The notes under the pieces: model-generated
What the model saw: only the letters and a program-made list of their open reading frames with translations
What the model was told of the DNA's origin: nothing
Database searches by the model: none
Origin: Chinchilla lanigera
Lineage: Eukaryota > Chordata > Mammalia > Rodentia > Chinchillidae
Assembly (NCBI RefSeq): GCF_000276665.1
Contig: NW_004955417.1
Coordinates: 14,462,360 to 14,526,359 of the forward strand
Direction: 5' to 3'
Length of the DNA: 64,000 nucleotides
Shown here: one piece after another, positions 58,626-64,000 of the stretch
Numbering within the stretch: the first letter of the stretch is position 1
Layout of the letters: each line of letters starts with the position of its first letter
Made by a program: the position numbers and the translations under genes

Positions 58626-60752
58626 TTTTGATCATGTATTTTAAAATTTAAAATATTTGAATGAGCAGAGTTTTATGTTTTTTATTAAGAATGTACAATA
58701 TATATTAAGTACATACATTTTAAAATACTACCAAGGAGTACTTATTTTTAAATATTGACAGACCACCAGAATTTTGGTAATTTGCGCAAATCTCAATGAT
58801 TAAATTTACCTACACACATACTCTGACCTACCAGGTTTAACAAAAGTAACCTGGCTGGTTATTTGCAGTAAGTAACACTGAAAGACTAATTTGGTTAAGA
58901 AGTGAAAATATGTTGTTTGGGTAATTGAAAGTGGTTTAAAAAAAACAAGGCAGCTTTAACATTTTCCATTTTATTTAATAACAATAAATTTTCTATTTTT
59001 TGGTTAATTAATTTTTCACTAATTATAGTACAGTGGTGTGAATTAATTTATATTGTGTCTGTAATCCACTCTGAGTAAGAACAGCAACTCTATTTGGTGG
59101 AGAACAATAAGTAAAATAAATTCTGATGTGGAAAACATACTGGGTATTTTTAAGTTCTGTAACATTTAAAATTAATACCAAAAATTCTGATCACCATTAC
59201 ATTAATTCTAGTTCCACTTATACACAAGACATTTGGTAGACTTTAAGGAGTCATATTTTAAATTCAAAGATAGCATTTCTGCTCCACATGTCATTTTTCA
59301 AATGTGTTTTAACTGGATTATCTAGTTACAAGATTATTTAGTATATATTGAACTAACATTTTTTCAGTGTGGTTTTCCTGAAGAGCCATTCTCTTTAGAG
59401 TAGAACCAAAATGCAGAATGCAGAAACACAACATGAATTTTTGATTAATAGACAATGTGCCGCTCATCTTTGTTTTGTAGAACAGGAATATATACAGGTT
59501 ATTTTTCCCCCTCGAGCTAAACTTCAGACATCAGTCTACTTTGTTTGCTTCTTGGGCAGCAGATCTTCCCTGGGCACCTTCTTAAATTACCTGTCCTCTC
59601 AGACAGTTCCTTAGCTTATTATATGTGAGCCTGGCTTCTTGCCAAATTAACTTGGTTACTGTAGTCTCTTAAATCTTTCCCATTCTCTCTCAAAAGCTCT
59701 TATCTATCCTCTCAATATTCACCCAATGAAATTTAGTTACTAGGCTTCATATACCCCATTCCCTTGATATATATACTGTATATCATTAACTTATTTTTAT
59801 GTTATTTTTCAGGTGCCTTTATTCTGTCTTAAGTGTAGAATTAGTAAAGCTTAGTGTATATAAATTATATCTCCATAAAACTCCTATTAAAATGCAGAAA
59901 AAAGTATAAAGTAAAGGAACTTACACAAAAATGTCCCTAAATATTTATTATTATGATGATTATTTTTACATTCACTATTTAGCTTTACAAATTCTCTGAA
60001 GCCTTCCTATAAACCAATAATTATTCTCCTCTGCCAACTCACTGTCCTAGAATTATTTATCCAAATAAAGTTATATAAATCTTTTAATACAATGACTGGC
60101 TTACAGTAGGTGTCCAATAAATGCAAAAAAAAAAAAGAAAAAAGAAAAACTAGAATTGAAGAACTCTAGTCATATATAGTTTACAGGGTTTAAAAACTAA
60201 AATAATTTAGTCTATGCCTAAAATAAAAGCCAATTATTTAAAGTCTCACTCTTTGATACTAGCAATAATATATACTGTTACACAAGTAACGGCATAGAAA
60301 CGATCAGGCTAAAAATTCAATTTTTAGTCCCTTAAGAAGATTGTTATTTAGACTATGTTGAAATTGGTTTTGGAATAATATGATGATTCCCAATCAACTT
60401 GCTTCTTATTATTGCAATCTCACAATTCTGATGATCAAGGATCATTTACTCCAACATGATTCTTCTTTTTAGAAAAAAAAAAACTTTTAAATAAAAGTAT
60501 GCAATGGTAAACATGTACAAGATGTTTCATTGTTCAGGAAATGTTTTGTTTTTTTCTACATCTTAGCCCCACCTCCCTTTCAGGTCTTTGGAATCAGTGA
60601 ATAAGGAAACATTTACTTATTAAAGGAGGTGAAATACAGAGCTGAGGGCTTGCTGGGCAGGATATCCAGCATATTCTGAAAGTTGTGATCTTTATTATGC
60701 TTCAGGAATACCAATGTCTCTGGATTGAAAGGAACTTCAAAAATGTCTTTAC
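58626..60752. other. Intergenic, AT-rich
   Basis: No gene. An L2-like terminus is seen near 60090-60122 (GGCTTACAGTAGGTGTCCAA, then ATAAATG and an A-run). The rest is unassigned. Confidence 0.4.
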
Positions 60753-60822
60753 TGGCCAGGCATATAGCTCAGTGGCGCAGCTCCTACCTGGCAAGTGTGA
60801 GGTCCTGAGTTTGAGTCCCTGT
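60753..60822 (+). mobile_element. ID-type SINE cut by an assembly gap
   Basis: GGCCAGGCATATAGCTCAGT, CTCCTACCTGGCAAGTGTGA and GAGTTTGAGTCCCTGT, where the N run begins. The A-tail is presumably in the gap. Confidence 0.88.
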
Positions 60823-60922
60823 NNNNNNNNNNNNNNNNNNNNNNNNNNNNNNNNNNNNNNNNNNNNNNNNNNNNNNNNNNNNNNNNNNNNNNNNNNNNNN
60901 NNNNNNNNNNNNNNNNNNNNNN
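60823..60922. other. Assembly gap (100 N)
   Basis: Exactly 100 N, which looks like a placeholder of unknown size, starting at the 3' end of an ID SINE. Confidence 1.
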
Positions 60923-62960
60923 TAACAGGAAAAGTACTTACTATTCAGTGGAGCTTTAGGTACCATTGTTAGGTGAACTCTGAATGTTGAAAGCATTTTG
61001 TGGATGCTCAGCCAAAATTCCACATTTTTGCATCTTCCAATGATTGGTCCCAATTCTGCCCTCTACTTTTGTACACTGTAAACTTGGGGAAAGAGGAGGA
61101 TAATTTCTCTTGTATAAACAGATGAGATATTCGTGTTGAACTTTGTAAAAGTTTTTGAATTGTTAGGGAATGGTGTCACTATACTACCAAGTTCTAGAAA
61201 AATAGGTTGCTTATTCCTTCTTTATTTAGATTCTAGACTAGGAAGTTTTTATCCCTTTCATCCACTAGGACAGTGAATTTAATAAATTTTTAGTCTTCCT
61301 GGGAGACCTGCCAACAGTTACCAACAAATCAACATTAGCACACCTCATGGGAGGAGAGAGGAGGAATTAGAAGCTCATCATTTTATTTCCTCCTTTAGTG
61401 GTGTGTTAGGAGGGAGGATTAACTGGTTTGAGCAGAAGCCTTACTGTGTATGAATCTCTTAAATCCTTGGCCCAGATTAGTTGAATGATCCTCATGTCCA
61501 GCCAGAGGTTGTCAAGAGGACTTGTATCACACTGGTTTGCCTAATAACTACTCTGAATGCAACTGCCTCCACCTCTGATGAGGAGGTTCTATTGTTCTAC
61601 TCCCGCAGGTTCTAACATGCTATATATCCATCTTGACTCCAAAAAGGCCTGAATTACATGATAGTATATCAAGCTGCCAAAAGTCACAGCTTCTTTATTA
61701 AAAAAAATAAAAGAAAAGAATCATTACAGATCATGCAGCAGGACTGTTAGCATCTACACCTGGCTGGCCCTGGTTTGGTATATCCTCATCTATTTATTCA
61801 TCCAAATAACTTCCCAAAAAAAGTAAGAAAAAAACAATGAGTCACCCTGGTACCAAGCTTGAGATCATGTATATCAGCTTTGATCACATGCTCTGAGGTT
61901 TGGAAAATGAATTACTGTAAACTGAGTGTCATCTTCTGCTCTTCCCTGGAAACACTTTTCTTAAATGTTGCTTTTGATCATATTTTTAAGATGTAATTAA
62001 GGATTCCTTTTCCCTAGTCATGTTTTCTCTCTTGAACTAAAGCCTTATGGAAGCAATCCAATAGAATTATACAGCTATGGTTCCACTCACAGGAGCTCTT
62101 GGTAATGATTAAGGGTGCCTGGAGAAAAGAATATAGAAGAGGTGTTTCCCTGGTGGATGTGTCAACAGGGGGGTGTTTTATATCCTTCTGCACCCTTGGG
62201 TAGTATGAGGAACCCTATGACATATCTGTAACCAGAAAGTTCCTGTGATGGAATTTATTTTTTTGCCAATATTTTTCATTCAATAGCCATTCAAGAACTA
62301 TTGAGTGTCTCTGTGTTCTACACTGTATTAATCTGAGATAAACAAGGAAAAAGAAACACATGAACATATGAATAAAGAAATAAAATATGTTAAGATCCAA
62401 GTATGTGGGGGTTTGCATGGAAGCATGTAGACATTTCTCCTGTCAGTGAAGGAGGAAGGGAAAAATTGAGATTATTCACTTTAGAAGGTGAATGTTACAT
62501 CAGTTGGTGACAGAGCGTTTAAATGACTTTCTCCAATAGAAGTGTGCTGTCCTGTTAATTATCAGATCATAATGGCAAATGACATAATCCATGACACAAA
62601 ATTCTCCTTAGACACTTTGAGGAAAATGATTTTGTCATCAATTACATCTAAAACTTCACCATGTACATTTACAATGCATGTCTTTGAAGAGACTAGTAGT
62701 AAAGAAACCCGATTAATAAAGAATAACCCAGCATTTCCCATACTGCCCTGGCCATAACTCCTGCTTTACTGAGAGACCCATTAAAATTCTGACAGATGTT
62801 ATTAAAATTCTTAACCCAAAGAGGGTAATTTCCTATCAAAAACAGATGCTGTGGGTCAATGAAATAAATTCTAACAGTACATTTTAACTTTTCCATGTTT
62901 CACAGATTCAGGTAGCTGTTACCATAAAATGACTAAAGGAAATGTCTTTTGTAAGGAATT
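60923..62960. other. Intergenic, no recognised feature
   Basis: No gene. A weak antisense L2-like phrase is seen near 62275-62340 (CATTCAATAGCCATTCAAGA). The rest is unassigned. Confidence 0.4.
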
Positions 62961-63036
62961 GTGGTGCTAGGGATCAAATCCCAGGCCTTGAGCCTGCTAG
63001 ACTAGCGCTTTACCATGGAGTTGTGCTCCCAGTCCT
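62961..63036 (-). mobile_element. Old ID-type SINE, antisense
   Basis: GTGGTGCTAGGGATCAAATC, CCAGGCCTTGAGCCTGCTAG, ACTAGCGCTTTACCATGGAG and TTGTGCTCCCAGTCCTTG read as the reverse of a standard ID, with more substitutions than the young copies here. Confidence 0.75.
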
Positions 63037-64000
63037 TGTAGATGACTTTTAGAATGGCCAAAATAGGTCAGGATTTGGAGTCTGGCTTACTGAAGCTCTG
63101 TGACTCGTTCTCAAAACACCTGCATAGGATCCTCATCTTGGAGGTGAATGGACTGAAGCCGTAGGGCAGAATATGTCTCTACAGTCCTTGAAAAAATATG
63201 AAGAAAAAAATGAAAGAACTGCCATTATGAATTGTACAAAGCCATGATCAAAAGTTTCTATACTTTGAAATACCTAATCATATTACAGGATTAAAACACA
63301 TGAGTGAACACTAACCAATAATTTATTCATTTCCATATCTATGTAAATCTTTTAACTTTGATAACATAAGTATTGTGGGCTTTTTTTTCTTGATTATGCT
63401 GACATTCTTTTGCCTTCGGTCTGCTAGGTTCCTTTTGTTATACTGTCATCTTGTACTTGGACTATTGTCAGTTTCTGCTTTTATTTTCAGGGTGATTTTT
63501 GAATAGAAAACCTAAAAATCATGAAAGATTTTTAAAAGTTCATACAAGATATCTTATATGTCTAGGAATAATGTAGTGTGTAACCCGTATATACTGTTAA
63601 GTTTATTTGGAGTTCTAATAAGGCCTTCCTGTTGAGGTCAAAGAGTCATCCCTGAAAAGAGCAGGTTCTCACATAGGTAGTAGAATTCTGGAAGATGGGT
63701 CTTGGACTTGAATGAGAACTTCTGATGCCTTCTGGAACAAACACTCCCCTTGGACTTCAAGGTAGACAGATTATTTGAAGCTACTCCCTGGTGGTATGGG
63801 AAACGTAGCTTCTTTCAGCAGCTAGGCATGAAGGAAGTACCTTCATGTGTAGAAAATCTTAAATTGAAGGGGTAAATTTTCAGATTAGCTTATGTTGCTC
63901 TATGTGTACATCATGTACAGACCTTTAGTAAAGGTTTATTAATGTATTTTATATTTAGTTCTCAGTTGTGTGCTGACAATATTAGGTGTGAATTTGGAGT
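63037..64000. other. Intergenic, no recognised feature
   Basis: AT-rich. No gene or repeat assigned up to the window edge. Confidence 0.4.

Overview
The window is mammalian nuclear DNA from a rodent. Three things show this: tRNA-derived ID-type SINEs (intact A and B boxes, A-rich tails, near-perfect target-site duplications), 7SL-derived B1-type SINEs carrying the 29-bp internal duplication, and several LINE-1 3' ends. I saw no murine B2 elements and the ID sequences are not the rat/mouse consensus, so a rodent outside Mus/Rattus is likely; I cannot name the species. Three runs of N (598, 159 and 100 bases) mark assembly gaps. | One protein-coding gene is clearly present: OSR2 (odd-skipped related 2) on the + strand, a C2H2 zinc-finger transcription factor. 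Its layout is a non-coding first exon in a CpG island (about 40.1-40.5 kb), a 3.8-kb intron, a large coding exon 2 (ATG at 44432), a 100-nt exon 3 (46217-46316), and exon 4 (from 47079, stop 47259-47261) with a polyadenylation signal at 47622. The spliced protein is 312 residues with five zinc fingers. An internal acceptor in exon 4 (exon start 47161) would give a 276-residue, three-finger protein by reading exon 4 in another frame. | Region by region: 0-3.6 kb is a LINE-1 3' end followed by a decayed LINE-1 with an ID SINE inserted. 3.6-15.6 kb is dense in old LINE-1 and MIR fragments with younger ID and B1 insertions, ending in an unexplained GC-rich patch beside a gap. 15.6-32.3 kb is non-coding with L2, MIR, B1, ID, an LTR-like fragment and microsatellites. 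32.3-50.2 kb is almost free of transposons, has three CpG-rich blocks (35.6-38.3, 40.0-40.5, 43.3-44.9 kb) and holds OSR2; this is the usual look of a developmental-regulator locus. 50.2-64 kb is again SINE-rich, AT-rich and intergenic, with no gene that I can support. | I found no new molecular system. The observations most worth checking are the two-frame exon 4 of OSR2, upstream ORFs in its leader, the second large CpG-rich block upstream, the transposon-free domain, composite 7SL/tRNA SINEs that moved as one unit, two SINEs sharing three copies of one target site, and a perfect 21-bp hairpin at 8.4 kb.
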